This document shows, one piece after another, positions 10,501 to 17,817 of a stretch of DNA of 64,000 bases. A program made the position numbers and the translations under genes. Location of the stretch: positions 51,044-115,043 of the forward strand of contig NZ_JAFBDK010000011.1 of the NCBI RefSeq assembly GCF_016908195.1, read 5' to 3'. Source of the DNA: Jeotgalibacillus terrae (GTDB lineage Bacteria; Bacillota; Bacilli; Bacillales; Jeotgalibacillaceae). The notes beneath the pieces were generated by a model. That model had not been told where the DNA came from. It worked only from the letters and a program-made list of their open reading frames with translations, and did no database searches. Numbering within the stretch: position 1 is the first letter of the stretch; each line of letters starts with the position of its first letter.

Positions 10501-10954
10501 CTTTTGGCGCTGTACCGCTGATTTCTGCTGTTTTTTCAAGCAGGTCTTCAGGGTTCACACAATATCTTCTGAACTCTGTGAGCATTTTTTCTACGTGACT
10601 GACAAACCCATGCTTGCCTGCTGCCCGGCCAAACATCACCATCTGATCTTTTTGTTCACTGATCAGTTTTCTGACTAGCATACTCGCACCTGTATGATTA
10701 ATATGTATGCGCGTGGCGCCTCCTGTTTCCTGAAGAATTCTCCAGGCAAGTCGTGTAAAGCTCAGCACCTGCACCCGTACCATTCCGCCGGTTTCAAGGG
10801 CAAGGCGATATTCCGACTGAAAGGTCATCTGTTCCGGCACGATTAACAGAATGGGATCACCTGACGGATTATTTTTTACTTTAGCAGTAATTTCCTGCAT
10901 GATATCATCTGTTTTCCCAGTCCCTGAACGTCCTGTTTTAATGATAAGCGGCAT
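7508..10954 (-). CDS. addB: AddB, ATP-dependent nuclease subunit B
   Basis: An 1148-residue partner of AddA. The ATG at 10954 is chosen because AAAGGAGG lies eight bases upstream; a longer frame to 10981 would place this site inside the gene. It carries the N-terminal nucleotide-binding motif GRSGTGKT (residues 8-15), a degenerate helicase core, the nuclease motif VIDYKSS, and the cysteine set of the AddB iron-sulfur cluster: an early MNSCAF cysteine and the C-terminal TPCQFCSYRSVC. Together with AddA it forms the Chi-regulated end-resection enzyme that feeds RecA recombination. It is the first gene of the addB-addA unit; the region upstream holds a terminator and a dispersed repeat. Confidence 0.97.
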   Translation of the reverse strand: MPLIIKTGRSGTGKTDDIMQEITAKVKNNPSGDPILLIVPEQMTFQSEYRLALETGGMVRVQVLSFTRLAWRILQETGGATRIHINHTGASMLVRKLISEQKDQMVMFGRAAGKHGFVSHVEKMLTEFRRYCVNPEDLLEKTAEISGTAPKALVDKLKDIERIYSGFDERLKDKYIDSEDYLRLLAEKISDSDLISQADIYLDGFHSFTPQEYLVIEKLLKSAKQVTAAVTADLSSTDPLLFRQTSDTVSQLKDISADTGEKAEVITYGENKKYKGRGLSFLERSFETYGAVYSEPADLTVIEAAGRRAEAEAIAREIRKLARNEGYRYKDIAVLSRNGEAYHEIIEPVFKDYDIPYFIDKKRTMLNHPLIEFIRSSLEVVTKNWRYEAVFRAVKTELFFPAESDHELLRSKMDRLENYVLAQGIHSYRWQHEFYYKQFKGLDFVHQPQNEEEKMIQDDLNESRLMITAPMNNFEERLKKADTVHAYCEAVFLLLEELDIPMKLEQISHAAEEKGDVEAAREHDQAWDAVVELLDQFVEITGEDRMPLQEFSEILDAGMETLEFSLVPPAIDQVIIADLELSRLPAVCASFVIGVNDGVMPARMQDDGILAEDDRIFMERAGLKLAPGSREKLQDEDFIAYRAFTSPSEKLYISYPLADEEGKSLIVSPFIKKVSGMLPDHKTMLAVNDPVEAPGEQQLDYICHPLPTASFMTSQLQQLRKDYPVEDIWRDVYNFYVTDPLWKQESKRILSGLFYGNIAAPLSRETAEDLYGSSMMASVSRIERMNSCAFQHFSSHGLRLKERSIFRLDAPNIGELFHAALKWISEELLQKGISWKSLSQRQCAELANQAVSHIGPQLQYDILNSSNKYRYIAKKLQTVISRASFILSEHARAGNFEPLRVELGFGPGQELPPHSIQLSDGDTMSLQGRIDRVDHARSEGKVYLRVIDYKSSVRDLDFTEMYYGLSLQMMTYLDVALTNAARLVHTEAEPAGVLYFHLHNPVVKTKKTMSMQEMQDEYLKKYKMKGLVLGDEEVVRLMDMTLEEGNSSIISAGLKKDGTLRSNSKTASRDQFNDMRSHTRSMFKTAGDRIKAGDVSIDPYEYKKRTPCQFCSYRSVCQFDPALEQNQYRSLRPKKAEDLFQGMKGDHQ

Positions 10955-11032
10955 TACTTCAGCCTCCTTTGTCATCTGCATATAGCTATTATCTTACAAT
11001 TCTCTATCAATGGAAAGTGACGGGGAAATGAA

Positions 11033-11062
11033 AAGAGCCATCCTGGTGGACAGCTCTTTAAC
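11033..11062 (-). terminator. Hairpin downstream of the signal peptidase gene
   Basis: AAAGAGCTGTCC pairs with GGATGGCTCTTTT (minus strand, imperfect). It ends in a short T run, and lies between the sip gene and addB. Confidence 0.5.
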
Positions 11063-11077
11063 TTATTAAGGATTTTG

Positions 11078-11158
11078 TAACCGCAGCCCCTCTCCGAACG
11101 GGACTGCGCTTTTCTCCCCTGGGTGGGAGTCTCCGCCCTGTTCTCCGAGGGTCAGCTC
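11078..11158. repeat. Dispersed GC-rich intergenic repeat, short copy 2
   Basis: Shares GGGAGTCTCCGCCCT and terminal CAGCT with copy 1 but lacks the middle part. It sits directly beside a terminator hairpin. Confidence 0.6.
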
Positions 11159-11189
11159 AATATTGTATCAAACTCTAGTTTGTGATCTT

Positions 11190-11741
11190 TTATTCATAAA
11201 ACCTGATATCAAGTTCATCTAACGGCCAGTATCTCAGGTTGACTTTACCAACAACTGAGTCCTGGTCAATAAAGCCGAAAATCCGGCTATCGAGGCTTTG
11301 CTCGCGGTTGTCTCCAAGTACAAACAGTTGCCCTTCAGGAACTTCTGTTTCTCCAGTGAGCTCTTCAAGCGTAAAGTCACCTGTCAGACGCTTACCCTCT
11401 TCTTTAAATTCCTCAAGATAAGGTTCTTCATAATACTCTCCGTTGATATAAAGCTTGTCGTCTTCATAAGCGACTTCATCACCCGGAAGGCCGATGACTC
11501 TTTTCACGTAGTCTTCTGATTCGTTTGCATGAAAGACGATGACATCAAACCGGTCAAAGTCTCCAATCTGATAGCCGATTTTGTTAATCACAAGCTTATT
11601 TCCATCCTGCAGTGTCGGCTGCATCGATACACCTTCCACTACATAATTAGAAAAAAGGAAAATGCGGACTACCAGTACGATCACAACGCCTACTGCTAAT
11701 GCTTTGAGCCATTCGAAGCCTTCTTTTTTCCACGATTCCAT
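11190..11741 (-). CDS. Type I signal peptidase
   Basis: A 183-residue SipS/SipV-type signal peptidase: one N-terminal membrane anchor (about residues 11-30), then the catalytic serine in GVSMQPTL (Ser39) and the catalytic lysine in DYVKRVIGLPGDEV (Lys80), and the conserved VLGDNREQSLDSR box. It cleaves Sec/Tat signal peptides on the outside of the membrane. The start has AAAGGTTGGAG upstream. Its first 46 bases overlap the end of the TVP38-family gene, the same order as yhjE-sipV in B. subtilis, so the two are probably one operon. Which Sip paralogue it corresponds to is not decided by sequence alone. Confidence 0.93.
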   Translation of the reverse strand: MESWKKEGFEWLKALAVGVVIVLVVRIFLFSNYVVEGVSMQPTLQDGNKLVINKIGYQIGDFDRFDVIVFHANESEDYVKRVIGLPGDEVAYEDDKLYINGEYYEEPYLEEFKEEGKRLTGDFTLEELTGETEVPEGQLFVLGDNREQSLDSRIFGFIDQDSVVGKVNLRYWPLDELDIRFYE

Positions 11742-12400
11742 CTATTCTCCAACCTTTCATTCCCGGCAGACTTTCTATGACGCTCGTGCATCAATATGTC
11801 ACGTTCCATTTTTTTATTAATCATTTTTTCCACTCTCTTACCAACAATCCACAGTACAACGATTACCCCAAGTACGATGGCTGTTTTTACAGGCTCCCGG
11901 ATAAGTGAGACGATATCCGCACCGATAAATGAGATCGTTGAGATCATCACAAGTTTACCCGTTACTACAGCAAGCATATATTGTATGACGCTGATTCGTG
12001 ACAGCCCTGCTACAACGTTGACTAGGGCTGATGGTGTAAATGGGAAACACAGCAGCAGAAACAGCGGACCGAATCCGTGGCGCTCCACCCATGTTGTCAG
12101 CCTTCTGACCTGTTTTTGATTACTCAGAAAATAAAACAGTCGCAAATGTCCAAAGCGTCTGATCAGCCAGAAGACCATCAGCGCACCTATTGAAGCCCCC
12201 GCCCATGAAAGCAGTATGCCAAAAAGAACACCATAAGCATTCGCATTCGCTACAACGAAAGCGACGAGCGGCAGAAAAGGCAGAAAAGCTTCAAAAACCG
12301 GCAACAGGAATCCGAGCAGTGGTCCGAATGCACGGTACTCTGCTATTAATTCGCGAAGATTTTCAAGTGTAAACCATGCTTCTAGAGTTTCCAACGTCAT
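11696..12400 (-). CDS. yhjE: TVP38/TMEM64 (DedA-like) membrane protein, YhjE-like
   Basis: A 234-residue protein with about five hydrophobic helices and the SNARE-associated/VTT domain: FLPLVAFVVANANAYG, the GASIGALMVFWLIRRFG repeat and FLLLCFPFTPSALVNVVAGLS (the conserved F-P-x(3-4)-P-x-x-x-x-x-x-G region). The C-terminal tail is basic. VTT-domain proteins are thought to act in lipid or small-molecule handling at the membrane; the substrate is unknown. The stop lies 46 bases inside the signal peptidase gene, which argues for coupled translation. Confidence 0.85.
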   Translation of the reverse strand: MTLETLEAWFTLENLRELIAEYRAFGPLLGFLLPVFEAFLPFLPLVAFVVANANAYGVLFGILLSWAGASIGALMVFWLIRRFGHLRLFYFLSNQKQVRRLTTWVERHGFGPLFLLLCFPFTPSALVNVVAGLSRISVIQYMLAVVTGKLVMISTISFIGADIVSLIREPVKTAIVLGVIVVLWIVGKRVEKMINKKMERDILMHERHRKSAGNERLENRWNRGKKKASNGSKH

Positions 12401-12529
12401 TCAAACGCTCCTCTGATCTATAGACTGGCGGCTATTTTTTATCAGTATAGCATAATCCGGAAAATACCGCCTATGATGGCTACATTTTTCCCTGAATTCA
12501 CTTTGAACAAACTATGGCGATAGAAAATT

Positions 12530-12562
12530 AAAAACCTGAGACACTTTTGTCCCAGGCTTTTG
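12530..12562. terminator. Terminator hairpin beside repeat copy 3
   Basis: AAAACCTGAGAC pairs with GTCCCAGGCTTTT with a mismatch. It lies about 200 bases past the yuxL stop, with the repeat between them. The 12401-12758 gap holds only this hairpin, the repeat and the yhjE upstream region. Confidence 0.55.
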
Positions 12563-12692
12563 AATCGTTTCGCTACGCTTCAGGCGGATGCTTTCCGAGC
12601 GGTGGTCGCTGAGCCTCCTCGGCTTCGCCTGCGGGGTCTCAGCTGTCCCACTTATCGCTCCGGAGTCACCGCCTTACGCTTCGCTGCACTAA
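12563..12692. repeat. Dispersed GC-rich intergenic repeat, copy 3
   Basis: Contains TTTCGCTACGCTTCAGGCGG, GAGCCTCCTCGGCTTCGCC, GGGGTCTCAGCTGTCCCACT and a closing ACGCTTCGCT. The interior matches copies 1, 5 and 6 in order. It is attached to a CCTGAGAC-type terminator. Confidence 0.75.
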
Positions 12693-12758
12693 GATTCCAA
12701 TCATAAATCTTATAAAAATATCTGACCATGCTACTATATAGTATCAACTGTTCTTTAC

Positions 12759-14741
12759 TTAGATATATTCATTCATCCAGCCTGTCAGGTGGTTCAGTCT
12801 TTCGAGTCTGAGTTCAGGTTTTCCTGTTCTTGACAGGTTGTGATCGGATTCCGGGAATCTGACAAAGCGTGTCGTTTTCTCTTTTCGCTTGAGGGCGATA
12901 TAGAGCTGCTCTGCCTGTTCGATCGGACAACGGTAGTCATTTTCACTGTGCAGGATTAACAGCGGCGTTTTAATCTGGTCAGCATAAGCAAGCGGTGAAT
13001 GCTTCCATAGCGTATCAATATCACCTAGGTCCGCCTGAATCTGCCATTCACTGAAGTAGTAACCGATATCACTGACACCGTAGAAGCTGATCCAGTTACT
13101 GATGCAGCGCTGTGTGACGGCTGCTTTAAAGCGGTCTGTATGTCCTGTGATCCAGTTGGTCATGAATCCGCCGTAGCTGCCGCCGGTCACACCAAGACGG
13201 TCACGGTCGATGAAGTCAAACTGCTCAAGCGCCCCATCTACTGCTGCCATCAGGTCTCGGTAGTCTCCGCCGCCATAATCGCCTCTTACAGCATTCACAA
13301 ATTCCTGTCCGTAGCCGTGGCTGCCGCGCGGGTTTGTATAAAGAACTGCATATCCCTCTGCTGCAAGCAGCTGCATTTCATGGAAGAAAGTATTGGCATA
13401 CATAGCATGAGGTCCACCATGGATATTTAAGATCATTGGCACTTTTTCACCTTCTGTATATCCGGCAGGCTTCATAAACCAGCCGTGCACAGTATAGCCG
13501 TCCGTGCTTTCATATGAGACAGGTTCAGGTGCAACGATTTCAACTTCTTCAAGCAGACGGCTGTTCACATGTGTTACCTGCTCTGCTTTACCTGTTGGCA
13601 CATGAATAATGTGCAGATCTCCCGGGTTTTCAGTTGTACTGATCGCAGCTGCAACTTTTTGGGCGTCTCCGTGAACATCAAAACCATACACGTGATGGTT
13701 CCCTTCATATGCCGGGTACACCTCACCTTCAGTTGAAGCATAATACAGGTTTACATTTCCCTGGTCAGTGATGACGAAGTATAGGCTCTGATTATCAGCC
13801 CATACAGCTCCCTGAACACCGGCACCCTGCTGAATATCACCAATGGCATAATCCCCGACCGGCGCATCGATGCCTTCAGTCAGGCATTCTGCAGCACCTG
13901 ATGTCTGGTTCCTGATCCAGAGTTCACTGTGTGTCGCATTTTCATATGTTCTGCCTGAAGCTGTAAAGGCAAGCTGATCGCCTTTTGGTGACCATGCGGC
14001 AAATCCGACATACCCTTCAGCAGTTTGAATATGCTCTTTGCTCCCGTCTCCAAGAGTGTAGAGATACAGTTCATTGTTAAATGAAAAATCCTTATCCTCC
14101 GCATCCGCATCTGTTGTAAAAGCAAGCTGACTGCCATCAGGTGACCACGCAAGCAGTGAGTAGCTGTCGTCACCTTTTGTCAGTTGATTCAGTTCCTCCG
14201 TTTTCAGATCAATGATTGCAATCTGCTGTTTTTTATCATCAAGCAGACCTGCCCCATCTGCTTTGTATTTCATAGTATCTGTCACAAAAGGCTTCAGCTT
14301 TTCTTTTTCTTCTTTCTTGTCTTCATTCTTTTCTGTAAGTGAATCAGCCGGCTCAAGAGAGGCATGAAAAGCAAGCTTGCCGCTGCACGGTGACCAGACC
14401 GGGTTACCTGCTCCGTTTTCTGTATCTGTTACCTGCTTCGCTTCCCCGCCTTTTACAGGCAGCACATAGATCTGATTTTTTCCTGAACGGTTGGACACAA
14501 ACGCAACCTTTTTGCCGTCCGGTGACCACCTCGGGGAAGATACTCTATGATCTCCATATGTCCACTGCTGTAATTCTTCACTTTCCTGATTGTATAAAAA
14601 CAGGTTTGATGCATATGTATGTTCTTCACTGATATGGGTTTTGACGAATAGCACGTTCTCTCCGTCCGGGGACCAGCGTGGGTCGGTCAGTGATTCGATT
14701 TTATACAGATCTTCTGCTGTCAGATGGCGCTTTTGTGTCAT
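12759..14741 (-). CDS. yuxL: S9 family acylaminoacyl-type peptidase (YuxL-like)
   Basis: A 660-residue serine peptidase without a signal peptide, so cytoplasmic. The N-terminal half is a beta-propeller of WD40-like/TolB-type repeats (recurrent WSPDGxxLAF units); the C-terminal third is an alpha/beta hydrolase with the nucleophile in GGSYGGF (about Ser522), the acid in SENDYRCP (about Asp602) and the histidine in ESDHNLSR (about His634). Such enzymes remove N-acyl amino acids or cut short peptides. The start has GGAGGAG upstream. It lies alone, divergent from yhjD. Confidence 0.9.
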   Translation of the reverse strand: MTQKRHLTAEDLYKIESLTDPRWSPDGENVLFVKTHISEEHTYASNLFLYNQESEELQQWTYGDHRVSSPRWSPDGKKVAFVSNRSGKNQIYVLPVKGGEAKQVTDTENGAGNPVWSPCSGKLAFHASLEPADSLTEKNEDKKEEKEKLKPFVTDTMKYKADGAGLLDDKKQQIAIIDLKTEELNQLTKGDDSYSLLAWSPDGSQLAFTTDADAEDKDFSFNNELYLYTLGDGSKEHIQTAEGYVGFAAWSPKGDQLAFTASGRTYENATHSELWIRNQTSGAAECLTEGIDAPVGDYAIGDIQQGAGVQGAVWADNQSLYFVITDQGNVNLYYASTEGEVYPAYEGNHHVYGFDVHGDAQKVAAAISTTENPGDLHIIHVPTGKAEQVTHVNSRLLEEVEIVAPEPVSYESTDGYTVHGWFMKPAGYTEGEKVPMILNIHGGPHAMYANTFFHEMQLLAAEGYAVLYTNPRGSHGYGQEFVNAVRGDYGGGDYRDLMAAVDGALEQFDFIDRDRLGVTGGSYGGFMTNWITGHTDRFKAAVTQRCISNWISFYGVSDIGYYFSEWQIQADLGDIDTLWKHSPLAYADQIKTPLLILHSENDYRCPIEQAEQLYIALKRKEKTTRFVRFPESDHNLSRTGKPELRLERLNHLTGWMNEYI

Positions 14742-14903
14742 GAAATCTCCTCCGGTGTATCAAATATTTCGGTTATCGAGATAAACCGCTTGTTCTATTA
14801 TCAGATTAATTTGTGAATAATGCAAATATAATTCAGTTGTAACTTTTGAAAATCTGTGTACAATAATATAGAACACACGTTCGTTTTAGAGGAGGAGATT
14901 TCA

Positions 14904-15299
14904 ATGACAAAGATTCCGCCTGAGGATCGGGACCGTCTTGAGAATGCTTTTTATCTGCCGATGGTGCTGAAGGTTCTTGAACGTGATCAGATTGTGATTG
15001 AAAAGAGTGGTGTAAAACTCCCGAGACCTTATATTGAACTGATTGAAGAAACCATGATTGCCGTCCAGCGGGAACTCGCTGTTGTGAAGAAGTATATGAA
15101 AGATCACGGCATGAAGGTCGTCAAACTGAAATCTGATGAAGCTTTTACACTATATCTGTTTGTCTATAAAGGCTATGAGGAGCAGCACAACTATTTCAAT
15201 CCGCGGCTCAGAAATCACGTCGAGAACCTTTTAAGGTATTATCTGATCGGCCGGTTAAAGTCGATGTCTCCGCCGTCATCAGGCTTGATACGGTCCTGA
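14904..15299 (+). CDS. yhjD: YhjD-like conserved hypothetical protein
   Basis: A 131-residue soluble protein; the ATG at 14904 follows GAGGAGGAG, while the upstream in-frame start at 14856 has no such site. No catalytic motif is visible; the sequence is largely helical with IPPEDRDRLENAFYLPMVL at the start. The name rests on location beside comK and yhjE and on remembered similarity to B. subtilis YhjD, so it is a moderate call. Its last 61 bases run antisense to the end of comK, so the two stop codons lie inside each other's genes. Confidence 0.7.
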   Translation: MTKIPPEDRDRLENAFYLPMVLKVLERDQIVIEKSGVKLPRPYIELIEETMIAVQRELAVVKKYMKDHGMKVVKLKSDEAFTLYLFVYKGYEEQHNYFNPRLRNHVENLLRYYLIGRLKSMSPPSSGLIRS

Positions 15300-15880
15300 G
15301 GGTCTGCATTTTCAATCCTTTCGAGATACTCTGCAAACCCAAAGCGTTTGTGCTGCAGTTTTGTTTTATAAGTATCCTCGGATTTTTCACGTATACCGTT
15401 AATATTCTGATGCAGTTTCAGAGATAAGACTGAAGCTTTCAGATACTGCAGATGTGTTGCTCTTCTGGAGATTGGCAGTGTAAGTGTCAGATCGCCTGAG
15501 AGCGTGATCGTTGTTTCATTACTGAGGTCGTCGTTTTTTTCCATACTGACAACATGGTGCAGCGCAATCCAGTAGTTCCGTTTGTTAGAGTCTGAATGGG
15601 TGGAGAAAAAATAAATATTTGATATAGGATCAATTACGATTGGAGGCTTATGACTGAAGCTGGTGAGGAATCTCGATGAGGTTTTGCGTCCTTCGTAGGA
15701 TGAAAAGTAGTATAAGCAGGAATGCTCCATAATTTCCATTGGCTTTGATTCAATTTGAAATGGCCGCCTGTCTTTTTCGTAAATAATGGTTCCCCTTAAC
15801 CGGCCTCCTTCTAACAAGGGCTCTAAAAGCATTGTATTTGTATTAATTGTGTAAGTTGACATCGCTGTTGTAAATTCCAT
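15239..15880 (-). CDS. comK: ComK, competence transcription factor
   Basis: A 213-residue protein recognisable as ComK by YEKDRRPFQIESKPMEIM, the SCLYYFSSYEGRK block, SHKPPIVIDP and LTLPISRRATHLQYLKAS. ComK binds AT-boxes as a dimer of dimers and switches on the DNA-uptake genes. ATG 15880 has AAGGAGTGATAAT before it. The protein is about 20 residues longer than B. subtilis ComK; the extra C-terminal tail (DPQDRIKPDDGG...) is encoded antisense to the end of yhjD. Divergent yhzC lies upstream as in B. subtilis. I did not see a convincing pair of AAAA-N5-TTTT boxes in its promoter region. Confidence 0.9.
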   Translation of the reverse strand: MEFTTAMSTYTINTNTMLLEPLLEGGRLRGTIIYEKDRRPFQIESKPMEIMEHSCLYYFSSYEGRKTSSRFLTSFSHKPPIVIDPISNIYFFSTHSDSNKRNYWIALHHVVSMEKNDDLSNETTITLSGDLTLTLPISRRATHLQYLKASVLSLKLHQNINGIREKSEDTYKTKLQHKRFGFAEYLERIENADPQDRIKPDDGGDIDFNRPIR

Positions 15881-16033
15881 ATTATCACTCCTTTTTCTTA
15901 TTATGGGACAATCATATCCTAATGATTATCCAGTTGTATACATAATTTTTTTCAAATATGTCCTTGGAATAGCGCTAATACAGCAGCCTTTCGGTATCAA
16001 AAGTAATATTGTCTAAAAATTTAAAACTTTCTG

Positions 16034-16062
16034 TTGATATTCTCACGAATATTCTCTATAAT
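16034..16062 (+). promoter_or_regulatory. Sigma-A promoter of yhzC
   Basis: TTGATA, 17-base spacer, TATAAT, ending 27 bases before the yhzC start. Confidence 0.75.
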
Positions 16063-16088
16063 GAAAAAAAGTAGCAGAGGTGATGAAG

Positions 16089-16328
16089 ATGGAAAACAAC
16101 AAATCGTTCGCAGAATTCATGAATGAGTCAACCGTCCCTCAGAAACAATCCAGTGAAATGACGATGATGGAGATTTACGTGGATATGGTCCTGAATGAAA
16201 TTCTGGTCCGTCATCGCAAAGAACAGCTTGTAACAGCTATTAATGAAGCGTTAGACAACAAAGATCAAGACGCTTTTATGAAGTATTCAGCAGAATTAAA
16301 TACATTAGAGGACACACACGGTGTGTAG
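16089..16328 (+). CDS. yhzC: IDEAL-domain protein YhzC
   Basis: A 79-residue protein with an IDEAL domain (about residues 25-70, MMEIYVDMVLNEILVRHRKE then INEALDNKDQDAFMKYSAEL). B. subtilis YhzC is a small protein of similar length beside comK. The start is taken at ATG 16089 because AGAGGTG lies seven bases upstream; GTG 16080 and ATG 16083 overlap that site. Function unknown; IDEAL domains are found C-terminally in several small Bacillales proteins and probably mediate protein contacts. A hairpin terminator follows. Confidence 0.85.
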   Translation: MENNKSFAEFMNESTVPQKQSSEMTMMEIYVDMVLNEILVRHRKEQLVTAINEALDNKDQDAFMKYSAELNTLEDTHGV

Positions 16329-16333
16329 TACTT

Positions 16334-16372
16334 GAGCCCCCTGCAAACAGGCAACAAATATGCAGGGGGTTC
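16334..16372 (+). terminator. Terminator of yhzC
   Basis: CCCCCTGCA pairs with TGCAGGGGG across a 15-base loop; the following T tract is weak (TTCAACTTTT). Confidence 0.6.
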
Positions 16373-16478
16373 AACTTTTCATCATTTCATAAAATCGTAA
16401 CCCCTCCACAGTGGCATTTCGAGCTGTAATCATGAATAATAGAACTATCTATAACAATTCATGATAAGGAGCCCGCCC

Positions 16479-16853
16479 ATGCTGACTGAAGAATTAAATA
16501 GTACATTTTTACTGATCATTGAATGGGGATTCGTTGCAGCCATGATTGCCGCAATTATCTTTATACTTTATTCAATCCGACGCGCTCCGCGTATGAAAAC
16601 TGCATTTCTATGGCTGGCTGCCCACCTTGGCCTGACGGTCATTGCTTATATTGTATTCTGGATGGGCCTTGGAGGCGGTTTTAACGATCCTACTGTTGAA
16701 AGTGTATCTGATCAGATCCATTTTCTGCTTGGTGTTGCAGGACTTATCTGGCTGATGGGTATGCTTTGTCTGATTCTTAGCATCCAGTTATTAAAAGATC
16801 AGTTCCGCACTAAAAATTACACACCTATACAGAATGATAAAAATGAAGGCTGA
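16479..16853 (+). CDS. Membrane protein of unknown function
   Basis: A 124-residue protein with three clear hydrophobic segments (about residues 8-30, 43-62 and 81-102) and a polar C-terminal tail. The start at ATG 16479 has AAGGAG eight bases upstream. I do not recognise the family. It is followed, 74 bases later, by another membrane protein on the same strand, so the two may be co-transcribed. Confidence 0.7.
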   Translation: MLTEELNSTFLLIIEWGFVAAMIAAIIFILYSIRRAPRMKTAFLWLAAHLGLTVIAYIVFWMGLGGGFNDPTVESVSDQIHFLLGVAGLIWLMGMLCLILSIQLLKDQFRTKNYTPIQNDKNEG

Positions 16854-16927
16854 GATGCCTTCTTTTTTTATTCCATCAGTTTCCAGTTGTGTTAAAATGG
16901 AAGTATCTTTGATTTTGGGAGGATGCT

Positions 16928-17428
16928 ATGCAGAATATAGAAATACCGAAAGTGAAAGAAACACTAAATGGATCCATGATCTATCAGGCTACTACTCCAC
17001 GTTCCTTTATATTATTTTCAGTGGCTATCTCATTGAGCCCATTCATTTGGTCGTGGATGACCCTTTCACCGTTCCGCTACTTTTTTACCGCGACACTATT
17101 GTACTGTCTCCTCACATTATTCATCCATTTCACGTTTTGCATCACTGGTGGGAAACTGACTTTCAATACGTTTTTTATGAAATGGCGTATTTACAAAAGA
17201 AACATCTCTCCATCTGACATTAAAGAAATAAAATTCAAACGTGCGAACTGGGCTGCAAAGCTTGCGCTGATCAAAACAGCGAACGGGCTTCCAATCAGAC
17301 TTTTTAATTTCCATCCTAAGTATCTTTTCTGGCAGCTGGAACAATTCTGCAAGATCCATAAGGTCCCTTACAAAAAATCCAGAGATTATAAAATCATTGA
17401 TGGCACATACAAAAAAGACGCAGACTAA
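16928..17428 (+). CDS. Membrane protein with PH-like cytoplasmic tail, unknown
   Basis: A 166-residue protein: two adjacent membrane helices (about 27-70), then a soluble part with LTFNTFFMKWRIYKRNISPS, DIKEIKFKRANW and GLPIRLFNFHPK, a layout similar to bacterial PH-like (DUF-type) membrane proteins. ATG 16928 has GGGAGG seven bases before it, which makes this frame preferable to the overlapping frame starting at 16834. The TAA stop is inside a terminator stem and overlaps the stop of the convergent DCC gene. Confidence 0.7.
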   Translation: MQNIEIPKVKETLNGSMIYQATTPRSFILFSVAISLSPFIWSWMTLSPFRYFFTATLLYCLLTLFIHFTFCITGGKLTFNTFFMKWRIYKRNISPSDIKEIKFKRANWAAKLALIKTANGLPIRLFNFHPKYLFWQLEQFCKIHKVPYKKSRDYKIIDGTYKKDAD

Positions 17429-17447
17429 TCAAGCAGTCTGCGTCTTT
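17414..17447. terminator. Bidirectional terminator containing both stop codons
   Basis: A perfect 13-bp stem (AAAGACGCAGACT / AGTCTGCGTCTTT) with an 8-base loop. The TAA of the left gene and the TAG of the right gene share bases 17426-17427 at the stem/loop border. Confidence 0.8.
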
Positions 17448-17817
17448 CTTCAGGCGTCGGCAGCTTACACGCCTGCTTTTTTCCAAACCAGTGAAATCTG
17501 TTTCTTGCAAAAGCGTCATATGCAAGGTTACGGACCGGGCGCGGCACAATCAGCAGCAGTGAAAGCAATTTTACCGGACCATCAAGCGAGCGGCAGATTC
17601 TGAGTGCAGCATCGGATTTCATATGGAGCTTGTCATCCTCAATCAGCAAAACTGAATCAACCATCGGTGGTACATCGAATGTCTTTCTCATTTTTTGTCC
17701 GATTTCCCCCTGCAGAGACGCAAAGTGAAAGTAACCGGCGCGGTCATGTTTCATGATAAATTGAACGCTCCAGTCACATACATTACAGTCTCCATCAAAT
17801 AAGACAACAGCAGGCAT
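17425..17817 (-). CDS. DCC-family thiol-disulfide oxidoreductase-like protein (DUF393)
   Basis: A 130-residue protein beginning VVLFDGDCNVCDWSVQF, the D-x-x-C-x-x-C motif (Asp10-Cys11, Cys14) that names the family; YDAFARNRFHWFG near the end is also typical. These proteins are related to B. subtilis YuxK; the redox function is inferred from the motif, with no proven substrate. The start ATG shares one base with the stop of the upstream YihY gene (TAATG), so they are translationally coupled. Confidence 0.85.
   Translation of the reverse strand: MPAVVLFDGDCNVCDWSVQFIMKHDRAGYFHFASLQGEIGQKMRKTFDVPPMVDSVLLIEDDKLHMKSDAALRICRSLDGPVKLLSLLLIVPRPVRNLAYDAFARNRFHWFGKKQACKLPTPEERRRLLD

Noticed and set aside
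15914..15932. Fur-like box (GATAATCATTA) upstream of comK
   Set aside because: Only one arm fits the TGATAATNATTATCA consensus and there is no iron-related gene beside it.
15881..16030. ComK K-boxes in the comK promoter
   Set aside because: A-runs and T-runs exist but not as two AAAA-N5-TTTT pairs at the right helical distance.
16834..17217. 127-codon frame overlapping the gene at 16928
   Set aside because: The 16928 frame has a GGGAGG site and plausible membrane topology; the other has neither.
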